Shown here: positions 55,503 to 62,983 of the stretch, piece after piece | Numbering within the stretch: the stretch's first letter is position 1 | Layout: each line of letters opens with the position of its first letter | NCBI RefSeq assembly: GCF_904063055.1 | Contig: NZ_CAJFCN010000004.1 | Coordinates: 186,001-250,000 of the forward strand | From: Pseudomonas paracarnis | Lineage (GTDB): Bacteria; Pseudomonadota; Gammaproteobacteria; Pseudomonadales; Pseudomonadaceae | Length of the DNA: 64,000 nt | Direction of reading: 5' to 3' | Translations under genes and position numbers: made by a program | Notes under the pieces: generated by a model | Seen by the model: only the letters and a program-made list of their open reading frames with translations | Told to the model about the DNA's origin: nothing | Databases searched by the model: none

Positions 55503-55697
55503 ATGCGCCGAATCACACTCACCGAATTTGCCAAAGAGCACGGCCATACCAAGGCCGCACAAATGCTTGGCTGCACACAGGGCGCGCTGAGCAAGGCGAT
55601 CCGTGTAGGCCGCGATGTGTTCGTGACCCTCGAAGAGGACGGCAGCTTGTCGGCCCAAGAGCAGCGTCCGTTCCCATCGCAGAAATCAGCTGCATAA
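55503..55697 (+). CDS. Cro-like repressor
   Basis: This 64-residue protein begins MRRITLTEFAKEHGHTKAAQ and continues MLGCTQGALSKAIRVGR, a Cro-type helix-turn-helix. AGAGGA precedes the ATG at 55503. As first gene of the PR transcript facing the repressor it should compete for the same operators. Confidence 0.85.
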   Translation: MRRITLTEFAKEHGHTKAAQMLGCTQGALSKAIRVGRDVFVTLEEDGSLSAQEQRPFPSQKSAA

Positions 55698-55726
55698 CCC
55701 TTTCGAACAACCAAGGAGCCTCACCA

Positions 55727-55921
55727 ATGGCATACGACGACACACGCCACCTGAAAGACCGGGAGATCAAGTCCCGTTATGACGATGAAACCTATGAAGC
55801 GTTAAAGGCTGTGGCTCGCCTGCACAAGCTGCAGCTGGCCGTGTTTGTGCGCATGTGCGTCGAGGAGAAGTTGGAAAGCATCGTTGAACCGAATGCTACC
55901 GGTAAACACATGCAGGCCTGA
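55727..55921 (+). CDS. Small ribbon-helix-helix-like protein
   Basis: This 64-residue protein contains KSRYDDETYEALKAVARLHK and FVRMCVEEKLESI, resembling Arc/CopG-type ribbon-helix-helix proteins. AAGGAG precedes the ATG. It occupies the cII-like position, so an early regulatory role is plausible. Confidence 0.65.
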   Translation: MAYDDTRHLKDREIKSRYDDETYEALKAVARLHKLQLAVFVRMCVEEKLESIVEPNATGKHMQA

Positions 55922-55940
55922 AGGCCCTGAAGGAGGCTAT

Positions 55941-56186
55941 GTGCCTGAAACCACGATCTGCCACGGGATCGATGGGCGCCTCTACGAAAAGCTTGAACGA
56001 CTGGCGAAAGCTGAAGGGATGACCCCCGACGAGTACGCCGCAAAGCTTGGAGCGGAGCGTTTTTTCGAGAAGACCAGGCCAAGAGGCGCCGGAAAGATCC
56101 GGCATCTGCCAACAACAAGGCGAGAACCGCCGAAGCCCGGAATAGGGCCTGAAAAAGGAGGGCCTGATGAAGACCTCAACCAATAA
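55941..56186 (+). CDS. Small hypothetical early protein
   Basis: This 81-residue protein starts at GTG 55941 after a perfect AAGGAGG. It contains RLYEKLERLAKAEGMTPDEY, again a ribbon-helix-helix-like helix pair, and a Pro/Arg-rich tail. The function is unknown. Confidence 0.6.
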   Translation: MPETTICHGIDGRLYEKLERLAKAEGMTPDEYAAKLGAERFFEKTRPRGAGKIRHLPTTRREPPKPGIGPEKGGPDEDLNQ

Positions 56187-56208
56187 ACCCAAATCGCAGG
56201 CACAAAAA

Positions 56209-56235
56209 AGCCGGGGCGCAATCCCGGCTCTTTTT
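56209..56235 (+). terminator. tR1-like terminator in the right early operon
   Basis: AGCCGGG pairs with CCCGGCT around a 7-base loop, followed by CTTTTT. It precedes the antirepressor and replication genes, like lambda tR1. Confidence 0.82.
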
Positions 56236-56273
56236 ACAGCGCTTGCAAATAACGTTTCAACGTGGAGCTGATT

Positions 56274-57077
56274 ATGCATACGTCGAACACTGATGTACAG
56301 GCCCTCAATAATCCCGCGCCACGTTTTCTGCAATCGCAAAACGTGGCGCGGACAATGTCATCCGTAGATCTGCGCGACCTTGTAAACGATGCCCGCACCC
56401 GTGCAGGCGAGTCAAAGGTCAGAAACGACCAGTTCATTATTCGCGTAGAGGACGAGTTATCCGGCGAGCTGGGGGTATGCAGTTTTATTGCACACCCCCA
56501 AAGCGGGGTAATGATGGCCTCGTACGAGCTCACCCTTGATCAATGCACCCTGGTGGGGATGCGGGAATCCAAAGCTGTTCGCCGGGCGGTCCTGCAAAAG
56601 ATCAAAGATCTGGAGGGGCCTAAGCAGCTCTCGACCATCGAAATCCTGCAGATCGCCATGGAGTCTGAAAAGGCCCGCTTGATGCTCACCGCCCAGGTCG
56701 AGCAGCAGGCCACCAAGATCCATTCCCTGGAGAACCTGCTCAAGGAAGGCATGACCCACACCCAGTTCTGCAAGGGCCTCAATGGGGTCAACGTCATGCA
56801 GGTGGGCAAGTACTTGGAATCGCGCAGCTGGCTCTACAACGAGAGCAAGTCCGGCCTGCGCCATCGTGTGGGCTCATACGCCCGCGACAAGTACATGACC
56901 GAGCACCAGCACGAAGTCACCCCGCACGGCAAAGAACCTTTCATCTCCTACACGCCTGTTCTGCTTAAGAAGGGCGCCGCACGCCTGTACGACCTGTACC
57001 TGGCTGGCGATCTGCCCATGAAGAAGACCTGGGACGGCCTGTTCACCCATGACAAGGCTATGCGGGGTGCAGCGTGA
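56274..57077 (+). CDS. Phage antirepressor-like protein with KilAC domain
   Basis: This 267-residue protein has an N-terminal region with MSSVDLRDLVNDARTRAGES and MASYELTLDQCTLVGMRESK, a coiled-coil middle and a C-terminal KilAC part (GMTHTQFCKGLNGVNVMQVG; LLKKGAARLYDLYLAG). Such proteins relieve repression or act in DNA-linked control. The ATG at 56274 follows GGAG by 7 bases. A 14-bp inverted repeat lies in its 5' coding region. Confidence 0.82.
   Translation: MHTSNTDVQALNNPAPRFLQSQNVARTMSSVDLRDLVNDARTRAGESKVRNDQFIIRVEDELSGELGVCSFIAHPQSGVMMASYELTLDQCTLVGMRESKAVRRAVLQKIKDLEGPKQLSTIEILQIAMESEKARLMLTAQVEQQATKIHSLENLLKEGMTHTQFCKGLNGVNVMQVGKYLESRSWLYNESKSGLRHRVGSYARDKYMTEHQHEVTPHGKEPFISYTPVLLKKGAARLYDLYLAGDLPMKKTWDGLFTHDKAMRGAA
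56314..56351. repeat. 14-bp perfect inverted repeat, copy A
   Basis: CCGCGCCACGTTTT (56314-56327) pairs exactly with 56338-56351 around 10 bases. The core CGCGCCACG/CGTGGCGCG recurs at 61869-61904. Confidence 0.75.
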
Positions 57078-57796
57078 GTATGGAGCTGATGGTTAAGGCC
57101 ATGAAGACCAAGGTCGGTAACCCGCTGCGCAAGCTGGTGCTGATCAAGCTGGCCGACAACGCTAACGACGTGGGCGAGTGCTGGCCGTCCTACCAGCACA
57201 TTGCCGACCAATGTGAGATCGACCGCAGCACTGTTCGCCGCCATATCAAGCACTTGGAAGAGCAGCGTCTGCTGAAAATTGAGAACCGCGATGGCCCGAA
57301 AGGCAACTCGTCGAACCTCTATTTGCTGACCCTTGGGTGTGTGGGCACAGAAAGCACACCTGTAGGCCCAAAAAGCACAGGTGTAGGCACACAGCCTACA
57401 CCCCCTGTAGGCCCAGAAAGCACCAGAACCAGTCACTCTTTTGAACCAGTCATTGAACCAGTAGAGCAGCTGGTCGCTGACGCTCCCTCGACGAAGAAGA
57501 AGGCGACCAAGTTCGACCCGCTCACCTGCAAACCGGCCAACGTTAGCGAGCAGGTTTGGGCGGACTGGTGCCAACACCGCAAAGAGATCCGCAAGCCGCT
57601 GACCAAGACCACCTGTGAGCGCCAAGCCAAGACCCTGGCTGGCCACCACTGGCCCGACGCCGTGATCATCCAGTCCATCAGCAACGGCTGGACCGGCCTG
57701 TTCCCGGACAAGGTGGTGCCTGGCGGCAAAACTGTCAGCAACGGCCCGGACTTCTACGATCAGTCGTGGCGCACCGATACGAGTGATGACCTATGA
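57074..57796 (+). CDS. Phage replication initiator, lambda O-like (helix-turn-helix)
   Basis: This 240-residue protein has an N-terminal winged helix (KLVLIKLADNANDVGECWPS; CEIDRSTVRRHIKHLEE) and a repeat linker with VGxxST units (about residues 89-117) whose DNA forms 21-bp iterons. The C-terminal domain WADWCQHRKEIRKPLT... is typical of O-type replication proteins. GTG at 57074 overlaps the previous stop; ATG at 57080 is an alternative. It should bind the internal iterons and recruit helicase through the next gene product. Confidence 0.85.
   Translation: MSMELMVKAMKTKVGNPLRKLVLIKLADNANDVGECWPSYQHIADQCEIDRSTVRRHIKHLEEQRLLKIENRDGPKGNSSNLYLLTLGCVGTESTPVGPKSTGVGTQPTPPVGPESTRTSHSFEPVIEPVEQLVADAPSTKKKATKFDPLTCKPANVSEQVWADWCQHRKEIRKPLTKTTCERQAKTLAGHHWPDAVIIQSISNGWTGLFPDKVVPGGKTVSNGPDFYDQSWRTDTSDDL
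57340..57423 (+). repeat. Four 18-bp iterons, candidate phage replication origin
   Basis: Units begin at 57340, 57361, 57382 and 57406. Their consensus is TGTAGGC-N-CA-N-AAAGCAC; the third is degenerate but symmetric (TGTAGGC...GCCTACA). Three GAACCAGT repeats follow at 57426, 57443 and 57455. Position inside the O-like gene matches lambda ori. Confidence 0.7.
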
Positions 57797-58548
57797 AGAA
57801 CGTCACTCAAATGATCCCCGGCGCTGCGCGGGCCCTGGCCACCGCCGCTCCTTATCAGGCCCCGGTGCAGCCAGGAAACCAACTGGGCGTAGTGGATGAC
57901 GCCACCGGTGAAGTGGTCGAGCGCCTGTTTCGGCAGTTGCAGGCCATCTTCCCGGCCCACAAGCAGGCATGGCCGGACGACAAGGCCAAGGCCGCCGCGA
58001 TGCGCAACTGGATGATGGGTTTCATGGCCGCGGGCATCCGCACGCTGGAGCAGATCCGTTATGGAATCGAGCAGTGCCGCAAAAGCGGCTCACCGTTCGC
58101 TCCAAGCGTCGGCCAGTTCATAGGCTGGTGCACGCCCGGCCCTGAGGCGTTCGGCTTGCCAGCGAGCGCTGACGCATGGGTGGAGGCATTGATGGGCGTC
58201 TACAGCCATGAAGGTGTGCGCGTCGCGGCCAACGAGACTGGAATATTCGACCTGCGCACCGCCAAGCAGGAAGACAAGGGCCTACGTCAGCGCTTCGACC
58301 ACAACTACGCCGTGGTGATCCGCCGCGCCCAGGAAGGCCAGCCGCTGAACGGGAAGATCCTCACCGGGATCGGCCACGACAGCCAGAAGACGGCTTTCGA
58401 GCTCGCCAACGAGCTGGCCGACCAGCAGGTCCAGGCAAAAATCATTCAGCAAGGCATCCCGGCCGACGGCAAGTCCGCCCGCGAGCTGCTGCTGGCAAAA
58501 ATGAACATCAAGCGCGATGCACAGCGCGGCTCGGAGCAAAGGAAATGA
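57793..58548 (+). CDS. Phage replication protein, lambda P-like helicase loader
   Basis: This 251-residue protein contains LFRQLQAIFPAHKQAWPD, WMMGFMAAGIRTLEQIRYGI split by short turns, and FAPSVGQFIGWCTPG, the replication protein P pattern. It should bring host DnaB to the O-bound origin. ATGA overlap couples it to the O-like gene. Confidence 0.88.
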   Translation: MKNVTQMIPGAARALATAAPYQAPVQPGNQLGVVDDATGEVVERLFRQLQAIFPAHKQAWPDDKAKAAAMRNWMMGFMAAGIRTLEQIRYGIEQCRKSGSPFAPSVGQFIGWCTPGPEAFGLPASADAWVEALMGVYSHEGVRVAANETGIFDLRTAKQEDKGLRQRFDHNYAVVIRRAQEGQPLNGKILTGIGHDSQKTAFELANELADQQVQAKIIQQGIPADGKSARELLLAKMNIKRDAQRGSEQRK

Positions 58549-59069
58549 CCGACTACACCGAACTGAAGCGTCTGGCCGAGGCATGTGTTGCTGCTGGCGA
58601 ATACCTGCCGGGGGAAGCATGGGAAGAGGCTCGCAGTTATGGTCCAGACGAGGTGGCATTTCTTGAATTTGCACCCGTGGCAACACCAGCCGCTGTGCTG
58701 GTCCTTCTCGATGACATCGCAACGCTCAAGGCAGGCGGGCAGTTGCTGGTTCAGGATCGCAACGACGCATGGACAGAGCGCGACCAACTCCGCGCAGAAG
58801 TCGCCGGCCTCAAGACCGGCTACGAAGCCTACGAGCGGGTGAATGCTGAGCTGAAGGCTGAGAACGAGGCGCTGCGCCGTGAACGTGAGGGAAAAGTCCT
58901 TTGCGATCTGGAGCTGTTCGAGACTCTGCGCGATGCGGCCAACACCGAAGCGGACGAGCACCGTCAGTGCATGGCGACCTACCGCCCGCTGCGCCAGGAG
59001 AATCTGGATTCGGTCGTCAAGAAGTGCGACGACCTGCTCGCCGCCATGGGCAAGGGAGAGCAGTCATGA
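58545..59069 (+). CDS. Ead/Ea22-like phage protein, copy 2
   Basis: This 174-residue protein begins MTDYTELKRLAEACVAAGEY, sharing its first 13 residues with the protein at 42650-42964. The rest is mainly coiled coil (AELKAENEALRRERE). The function is unknown. Overlaps on both sides show coupling. Confidence 0.75.
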   Translation: MTDYTELKRLAEACVAAGEYLPGEAWEEARSYGPDEVAFLEFAPVATPAAVLVLLDDIATLKAGGQLLVQDRNDAWTERDQLRAEVAGLKTGYEAYERVNAELKAENEALRREREGKVLCDLELFETLRDAANTEADEHRQCMATYRPLRQENLDSVVKKCDDLLAAMGKGEQS

Positions 59070-59200
59070 AGCGCAACTGGACAATTGTTGTTCCAGGCTA
59101 CCCGCCATTCCCAATGATCCTGCTGGACGGCGAGCTGGATCATGCGGCTGCGACTCGTGAGGCTCGCGGTATCTGGCCTGCGTGTGAGGTGCAGCCATGA
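59066..59200 (+). CDS. 44-residue small phage protein
   Basis: ATG at 59066 overlaps the previous stop as ATGA. The protein contains NWTIVVPGYPPFPMILL and DHAAATREARGIWPA. The next gene overlaps its stop. The tight chain supports a real gene. Confidence 0.68.
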   Translation: MKRNWTIVVPGYPPFPMILLDGELDHAAATREARGIWPACEVQP

Positions 59201-59613
59201 CCAGCCTCCAGATCCGCAACGAATCAGACCGCAACAAGGCCATGGGCTACATCGCCGGCCTGGACCTGGCCAAGCCCAAGAAGCTGGCCATCACCGAAGT
59301 GGACCGCAGCGGTGAGCAGAACAAGGCTCTTCACGCGGCCCTGGCCGATATCGCCGCCCAGGTCGAGCACGCCGGGAAGAAGTGGGATGTCCTGATCTGG
59401 AAGCGCCTGCTGACCGCCGCCTGGCTGCGTGAGTCAGGCGATCAACCGCAGATGATCCCTGCGGTAGACGGGAACGGCTTCGACGTCATCTACGAGCGCA
59501 CAAGCAAGCTCACCGTGAAGCAGTGCGGCGAGTTGATCGAATGGGTTTTTGCTTTCGGCGCCGAGCACCAGGTGCGGTGGACGCAAAAGGACAACTGGGG
59601 AGGTAGGTACTGA
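59197..59613 (+). CDS. ninB: Recombination protein NinB
   Basis: This 138-residue protein matches NinB (Orf): NKALHAALADIAAQVEHAGK, WDVLIWKRLLTAAWLRE and FDVIYERTSKLTVKQCGELI in separate blocks. It is a RecFOR-like mediator that loads recombinase on single strands. It lies at the start of the nin-like region. Confidence 0.93.
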   Translation: MTSLQIRNESDRNKAMGYIAGLDLAKPKKLAITEVDRSGEQNKALHAALADIAAQVEHAGKKWDVLIWKRLLTAAWLRESGDQPQMIPAVDGNGFDVIYERTSKLTVKQCGELIEWVFAFGAEHQVRWTQKDNWGGRY

Positions 59614-59768
59614 TGGATTACGCAGACATTTACGGAGTCCTGATTGCCTTGGCTCTGGTCATTGGTGTGGTGCTCGATCACCGACGCAAGCGCGCAGTAG
59701 AAGACTTCGAACGCAAGCGCCGCGACCGTAAGGCCGAAGTAGAGCGGGCAGCGAGGAAGGCGCTATGA
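59613..59768 (+). CDS. 51-residue single-helix membrane protein
   Basis: ATG at 59613 follows AGGTAGGT; the protein has one N-terminal helix (YGVLIALALVIGVVL) and a strongly basic cytoplasmic tail (RRKRAVEDFERKRRDRK). Its stop overlaps the next start. It is a nin-region small gene of unknown role. Confidence 0.68.
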   Translation: MDYADIYGVLIALALVIGVVLDHRRKRAVEDFERKRRDRKAEVERAARKAL

Positions 59769-59947
59769 CCCACGACAACGGATACGGAAAGCCTTGCCCT
59801 GACTGCGGCGAGCCAATGAGCAATACGCCAAGCCTGAACCTTCGACAGTGCGCCACAGGCTGCAAGGAGAAGTTCGACTGGAAGCTGGCCCAGGGTCAGG
59901 CGCCATTGTTCGGTAACAACCGGCAGACGGCCAAGGAGGCTGTATGA
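59765..59947 (+). CDS. 60-residue zinc-knuckle nin-region protein
   Basis: CPDCG near residue 11 and CATGC near residue 29 form a probable zinc site. It directly precedes ninG and overlaps it by four bases. The function is unknown. Confidence 0.7.
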   Translation: MTHDNGYGKPCPDCGEPMSNTPSLNLRQCATGCKEKFDWKLAQGQAPLFGNNRQTAKEAV

Positions 59948-60543
59948 CCATCGAGCGTAAGCAGCCCAAGCCGAAGAAGTGCCGCGTCGCTGCGTGCAGG
60001 GCCTCATTCGTGCCCTCGCGCATGGGGCAGGCGGTATGCAGTCCAGCCTGCGCGCTCATCGACGGGCCAAGGCACGCACCGAAAGCCCGCAAGGCCCTGG
60101 CCGACATTGAACGCAAGGACATCAAGGTCCGCAAGGAGAAGCTGAAGACCCGTGGCGACCACATGCGCGAGGCCCAGCAGGCATTCAACGCGTACATCCG
60201 TGCACGCGACCAGGCCGCCGGCCACCTGTGCATCTCCAGCGGCAAGCCATTGGACTGGAGCGGCAATGCGGTAGATGCAGGGCATTACCGCAGCGTCGGC
60301 TCCGCACCTCACCTGCGCTTCGATGAGCGCAACTGCCACGCACAGAGCAAGCAGGACAACCGGTTCCTATCCGGCAATGCCGTGGATTACCGGATAGGCC
60401 TGATCGCGCGCATTGGCCAGGAGGCCGTCGACGCGCTGGAGGCTGATCAGGCGCCGCGCAAGTACTCCCTCGAGCAGATCAAGGGCATCAAGGCCTACTA
60501 CCGGGCAAAGACAAGAGAACTGAAAAAAGGGGAAGCCGCATGA
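59944..60543 (+). CDS. ninG: Recombination nuclease NinG (Rap)
   Basis: This 199-residue protein has an N-terminal zinc part (CRVAACRASF, CSPAC) and the conserved nuclease segment AGHLCISSGKPLD, DAGHYRSVGSAPHLRF and NCHAQSKQDNR. Rap resolves branched recombination intermediates in phage lambda. It has ATGA overlaps on both sides. Confidence 0.93.
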   Translation: MTIERKQPKPKKCRVAACRASFVPSRMGQAVCSPACALIDGPRHAPKARKALADIERKDIKVRKEKLKTRGDHMREAQQAFNAYIRARDQAAGHLCISSGKPLDWSGNAVDAGHYRSVGSAPHLRFDERNCHAQSKQDNRFLSGNAVDYRIGLIARIGQEAVDALEADQAPRKYSLEQIKGIKAYYRAKTRELKKGEAA

Positions 60544-61226
60544 AGCTGATCAACGCAAGACAGGTATGGACCGAAGCACAACACGAATCGAACGCGTCGA
60601 TCAGCGCTGTGGCCATCGATCGGGCAGAGTCGGCACCAGTGAAGACTGGTGGACGCATCGGCAAGCGTGACGCCCAGTTCCCGGCCATGGGCAGCGAGAA
60701 AGGGGAGGAGGCCGGACGCTTCTCCGTGCCTGGGCAGCGGATCAGCATCAGCGAAACCCGGCGCACATCCGCTGGCAAGTCCACGGCCCGTGCTGCACAC
60801 CTGGCGACAATCGGTAAAGTCCTGCGCGCTATCGGCACCCTGCCATTCCAAGAACAACAGTTCGGGCACTACCTGTATCACCCATGCATGACGCTCGCTC
60901 ACGTGCTCAACGCCGAGAAGCTGATCTGGAGCTGCGTGGACTTTTCCACCCTGACCGAAGCGAAGGAAGCAAAGGTGCATTGCCTTGTGACGATGGCCCT
61001 GCAGTCCTACAAGGTCGAGGCTCACGACGGCGCTCAGTGGGGGCCCGCTCGTATCGCTGAGGGCATGCTCAAGCTCTACGGAGTCCACATAGAGCCAAAA
61101 GTGTGGGATCGGGACTGGAAAGAAGCGTGGAATTTCCTGCGAGACGCCATTGAAGAAGTGGATATTCGTGTGCAGCAGCCAGTGTGGCAGGTCATTCACG
61201 CAGAAAAAGAAGAAGTAGCGGCATAA
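60540..61226 (+). CDS. Putative late antiterminator (Q-position protein)
   Basis: This 228-residue protein contains ATIGKVLRAIGTLPFQEQQF and a C-terminal helical part (LKLYGVHIEPKVWDRDWKEA; FLRDAIEEVDIRVQQPVW). No classic Q zinc motif is visible. Its place after ninG and directly before a promoter-terminator pair is that of lambdoid Q, so late-gene control is the best guess from context. Confidence 0.6.
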   Translation: MKLINARQVWTEAQHESNASISAVAIDRAESAPVKTGGRIGKRDAQFPAMGSEKGEEAGRFSVPGQRISISETRRTSAGKSTARAAHLATIGKVLRAIGTLPFQEQQFGHYLYHPCMTLAHVLNAEKLIWSCVDFSTLTEAKEAKVHCLVTMALQSYKVEAHDGAQWGPARIAEGMLKLYGVHIEPKVWDRDWKEAWNFLRDAIEEVDIRVQQPVWQVIHAEKEEVAA

Positions 61227-61231
61227 AGGTG

Positions 61232-61260
61232 TTGTCATGTTGGGGTTTTTGAGGTACTTT
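61232..61260 (+). promoter_or_regulatory. pR'-like late promoter
   Basis: TTGTCA (61232-61237) and TACTTT (61255-61260) are 17 bp apart, right after the Q-position gene. The expected start near 61267 lies about 36 bases before a terminator. Confidence 0.6.
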
Positions 61261-61302
61261 CCCCATAGTGCACAAGTAACGCGAAACGCACACGAAATCT
61301 TA

Positions 61303-61327
61303 AACCCGGCCAAGCGCCGGGTTTTTT
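61303..61327 (+). terminator. tR'-like terminator
   Basis: AACCCGGC pairs with GCCGGGTT around a 5-base loop, followed by six Ts. With the promoter just upstream it forms a lambda-like late control unit. Confidence 0.88.
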
Positions 61328-61393
61328 GTGTCCAAGATTTCCCCAAGCCCTCAGAGCCTCTGACTTGTCACGCTGATGAGGGACCTATTCAGG

Positions 61394-61418
61394 GCCTCGA
61401 CATTGATCGAGGCTTTTT
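61394..61418 (+). terminator. Second terminator before the late genes
   Basis: GCCTCGA pairs with TCGAGGC around 6 bases, followed by TTTTT. The rest of 61227-61532 has no gene. Confidence 0.82.
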
Positions 61419-61532
61419 AGTTTTCGGTTCCACCACACCCATTGCCCCGAGCTGGGAGTGCTGTGTGAGCCGATTCAATTCCGCAGGCTTTGGCCTGTTG
61501 TATCCCTAACTCCCTGACGGGGAGGAACCGAG

Positions 61533-61865
61533 ATGTCCAACATGCCAGACAAACCAGACACCTGGGCGATAGCGCTTGCGTGGTTGAGCCAGCATTCGCC
61601 AATCCTCTATGCGGCTGCGTTGTCCTGTGCGATGGCTGTTCTGCGAATCACCTACGGTGGCGGCACACGTCGCCAGATGATCGTGGAGGGCGCTATCTGT
61701 GGCGGCCTGGCCCTGACCATCATCAGCGGGCTTGAGTTCTTCTCCCTCCCACAGAGCATGGCTACCTTCGTCGGTGGTTGGGTTGGCTTCCTAGGCGTGG
61801 AGAAGATCCGGACCATTGCCGACCGAGTGACTGACTTCAAGCTGCCAGGCCGTAAGGCTGAATAA
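61533..61865 (+). CDS. Phage holin
   Basis: This 110-residue protein has three hydrophobic segments (ILYAAALSCAMAVL; GAICGGLALTIISGLEF; MATFVGGWVGFLGV) and a charged tail, the class I holin layout of lambda/HP1-type holins. It forms pores that release the endolysin. GGGGAGGAA precedes the ATG. It is the first late gene. Confidence 0.88.
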   Translation: MSNMPDKPDTWAIALAWLSQHSPILYAAALSCAMAVLRITYGGGTRRQMIVEGAICGGLALTIISGLEFFSLPQSMATFVGGWVGFLGVEKIRTIADRVTDFKLPGRKAE

Positions 61866-61868
61866 TTC

Positions 61869-61904
61869 CGCGCCACGATTTCACAACCGCCGTTTCGTGG
61901 CGCG
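61869..61904. repeat. 10-bp inverted repeat, copy B of the shared element
   Basis: CGCGCCACGA (61869-61878) pairs with TCGTGGCGCG (61895-61904). The core CGCGCCACG/CGTGGCGCG is the same as in 56314-56351. It lies just after the holin gene and has no T tail. Confidence 0.7.
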
Positions 61905-61918
61905 CAATGGAGTAGGGC

Positions 61919-62107
61919 ATGACAGCGACCATTCACGACATCGCCGACCAGCGCCCGCACCTGATGGTAGTAGCGAGCGACGGTGTGCACGTACTCCCGT
62001 ACGCCCCGGTGCAGTCAGTGATTGATGGCGACAAGCCTTCGTCCATCCTGACCGAGCCAGTGGTTCGCCGGATCATTGAAGAGTGGCTCCAGAAGGTGAC
62101 CGAATGA
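61919..62107 (+). CDS. Small hypothetical phage protein
   Basis: This 62-residue protein begins MTATIHDIADQRPHLMVV and ends VRRIIEEWLQKVTE. TGGAGTAGGG precedes the ATG. It overlaps the next gene by ATGA. The function is unknown. Confidence 0.65.
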   Translation: MTATIHDIADQRPHLMVVASDGVHVLPYAPVQSVIDGDKPSSILTEPVVRRIIEEWLQKVTE

Positions 62108-62361
62108 GCGTCAAGGTTCTGGAGTTCAAGCGGGAAGACTGGCGCGACGCTGCCAAGACCCTGCGCAAGATCGCCGATGACCTCGATGCTGGTGAGCATC
62201 CCGAATGCACCGTAGGCGCCTTGACCCTGATCGGCGCGAAGGGTGAGGTGACCGTGTTTGGCCTCGGCCCCAAGTGCGACGACCTGCAATGCCTCGGTGC
62301 CATGCGTCTGGGTGAGCAGAAGCTGATTGATGTGCTGCTGGATACATCAAACGACCATTGA
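62104..62361 (+). CDS. Hypothetical phage protein
   Basis: This 85-residue protein begins MSVKVLEFKREDWRDAAKTL and contains GALTLIGAKGEVTVFGLGPK. The ATG at 62104 overlaps the previous stop. It resembles small proteins that precede terminase genes in Pseudomonas phages. The function is unknown. Confidence 0.68.
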   Translation: MSVKVLEFKREDWRDAAKTLRKIADDLDAGEHPECTVGALTLIGAKGEVTVFGLGPKCDDLQCLGAMRLGEQKLIDVLLDTSNDH

Positions 62362-62391
62362 ATGACGTTCGAACGACGTTGAATGACCATT
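62352..62391. repeat. Repeat cluster before terminase, candidate cos/pac region
   Basis: TTGAATGAC occurs at 62358 and 62379 (21 bp apart) within longer similar blocks, and CGTTCGAACG between them is a perfect palindrome. Position just upstream of the terminase small subunit is where cos or pac usually lies. Confidence 0.4.
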
Positions 62392-62425
62392 CATTCGCGA
62401 AACACCCCATGAATGAGGCTTAGCC

Positions 62426-62983
62426 ATGGCCCTATGCGGCGCAAAGAAGCGCAGCAACGGGGAACCATGCAAGCGACACGCTGTTCCGGGTTCCTCTCGC
62501 TGCAAGCTACACGGCGGGGCTGCCACCAAGGCCAACAAAGGCAATCAGCACGCCCGCAAGCACGGGATCTATTCGGACACTCTGACTGCTGATGAGCATG
62601 GCCTCTGGGATGACATCGGCATCGGGACGCTCGACGACGACATCAAGATCGCCAAGCTCCAGTTGCGTCGCGCGCTGATTGCCCAAGCCAAGGCTGAAGC
62701 GGGTGACGGGCTTGTTCTGGATATGGAGAGCATCCACACCCAGGCGACCGATCCTGTTGAAGAGAGTGAGCCTGCGAAAGAGCCAGGCCGTCCATCAATG
62801 ACAACCCAGCGTCGACGCCAGGGCTACGAGGACATCATCAACCGCCTGCTGGGCCGTATTGGTGACCTTGAGTCCAAGCGCGCCGACATGATCAAGAAGC
62901 TCGACCCTGAAGACGACGGGCCATTGCCTCAGCGCATCGAAGTGGTGGTGACTGACGCGAGACGCCCCAATGCCGAGCCTTAA
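62426..62983 (+). CDS. Terminase small subunit
   Basis: This 185-residue protein has an N-terminal Cys/His motif (CGAKKRSNGEPCKRH; CKLHGGAA) and NQHARKHGIYSDTL, typical of HGGxx-type phage small terminases that recognise the packaging site. The C-terminal third is helical (IINRLLGRIGDLESKRADMI). It overlaps the large subunit gene by 14 bases. Confidence 0.88.
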   Translation: MALCGAKKRSNGEPCKRHAVPGSSRCKLHGGAATKANKGNQHARKHGIYSDTLTADEHGLWDDIGIGTLDDDIKIAKLQLRRALIAQAKAEAGDGLVLDMESIHTQATDPVEESEPAKEPGRPSMTTQRRRQGYEDIINRLLGRIGDLESKRADMIKKLDPEDDGPLPQRIEVVVTDARRPNAEP

